From contig CANNAN010000007.1 of NCBI GenBank assembly GCA_947502635.1, positions 124,001 through 188,000 of the forward strand: a DNA stretch of 64,000 nucleotides, read 5' to 3'. The notes under the pieces are model-generated. The model was given only the letters and a program-made list of their open reading frames with translations, made no database searches and was not told the DNA's origin. Shown here piece after piece: positions 63,720 to 64,000 of this stretch. The stretch is from an uncultured Flavobacteriaceae bacterium (GTDB lineage: Bacteria > Bacteroidota > Bacteroidia > Flavobacteriales > Flavobacteriaceae). Both the position numbers and the translations under genes were made by a program. Every line of letters begins with the position of its first letter. The first letter of the stretch is position 1.

Positions 63720-64000
63720 TTATTTTACTCTTGTTATGGCTTCCTCTAAAACATCATTCGATGCACATAAAGAAAATCGGATATAGCCTTCACCCTTACT
63801 CCCAAAAATAGTTCCTGGGGTAATGAATATATGATTGTTTTTAAGTACTAAATCTATAAATGCTTCAGCTTTTTCAGAGGCAGGCAATTTAGCCCAAACA
63901 AAAAGTCCTGTCGCATTTTTATCGTAAGTACAATTTAAAGCGTCTGCTAATTTCCAAACTAAATCGCGACGTTGTTTATAAACACTATTTAAAGTAACAA
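63720..64000 (-). CDS. Partial class I/II aminotransferase (C-terminal part)
   Basis: The frame enters from the right edge and stops at 63720. It ends VTLNSVYKQRRDLVWKLADA, then GLFVWAKLPASEKAEAFIDL, and IFITPGTIFGSKGEGYIRFS. The last stretch, PGTxFG...GYIRFSL, is the C-terminal signature of class I aminotransferases. Its place before tyrA suggests an aromatic-amino-acid or related transaminase; the PLP-lysine region is outside the window. Confidence 0.85.
   Translation of the reverse strand, partial: VTLNSVYKQRRDLVWKLADALNCTYDKNATGLFVWAKLPASEKAEAFIDLVLKNNHIFITPGTIFGSKGEGYIRFSLCASNDVLEEAITRVK

Overview
The window reads as chromosomal DNA of a marine-type member of the Flavobacteriaceae (Bacteroidota). 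The grounds are low GC, gene starts mostly without strong Shine-Dalgarno sites, a Por (type IX) secretion C-terminal sorting domain, FecR/ECF pairs, DUF4369-TlpA and DUF3857 proteins, a GH16 enzyme of the agarase/porphyranase type, and candidate promoters of the Bacteroidota form (TTTG, about 19 bases, TAnnTTTG). Most genes are core or common flavobacterial genes; species cannot be named from the sequence alone.

Layout. 1-9.5 kb: a partial FecR-like gene divergent from an ECF sigma factor and FecR anti-sigma factor, then two TlpA thioredoxins, a DsbD-like electron transporter and a two-domain M16 protease, closed by a strong terminator; this looks like one envelope redox/proteolysis unit under sigma/anti-sigma control. 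9.8-9.9 kb: tRNA-Leu(UAG). 10-26 kb: housekeeping and small accessory genes (M20 dipeptidase, EamA transporter, DUF4407, STAS, GNAT, PhnA-like, GH16, MmcQ/YjbR, DUF4230, DUF4260, cyclase, hemW, ruvC, a flippase/glycosyltransferase pair, DUF456). 25.9-29 kb: the most unusual region, an orphan type VI secretion module. It holds a TssD (Hcp) gene with a C-terminal extension, interrupted by one in-frame TGA; a coupled 540-aa metzincin-like putative effector; a lipoprotein that may be its immunity protein; and a decayed second copy of the effector C-terminus. 29.5-32.3 kb: a TPR histidine kinase and NarL-type regulator with a tiny lipoprotein gene in front. 32.6-38.2 kb: a LacI regulator, a 47-aa zinc-ribbon protein, a sugar MFS transporter and an S9 peptidase, with several palindromes between the divergent genes. 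38.3-41.3 kb: membrane and soluble pyrophosphatases. 41.4-44.8 kb: M1 peptidase and di-haem peroxidase. 44.9-45.9 kb: a Fic pseudogene with two lesions. 46-48.7 kb: ECF sigma factor, putative anti-sigma factor and an outer-membrane protein.

48.9-64 kb is a conserved flavobacterial block, almost all on the minus strand: polyprenyl synthetase, rlmN, queA, EPSP synthase, a MazG-like enzyme, two DUF3857 proteins, dtd, rsgA, and an aromatic amino-acid run (aminotransferase, prephenate dehydrogenase, DAHP synthase-chorismate mutase). A T9SS-sorted protein is inserted between the polyprenyl synthetase gene and rlmN.

The best candidate for something undescribed is the T6SS-like module at 25.9-29 kb. 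Its parts are recognised from motifs only; no database search was possible.
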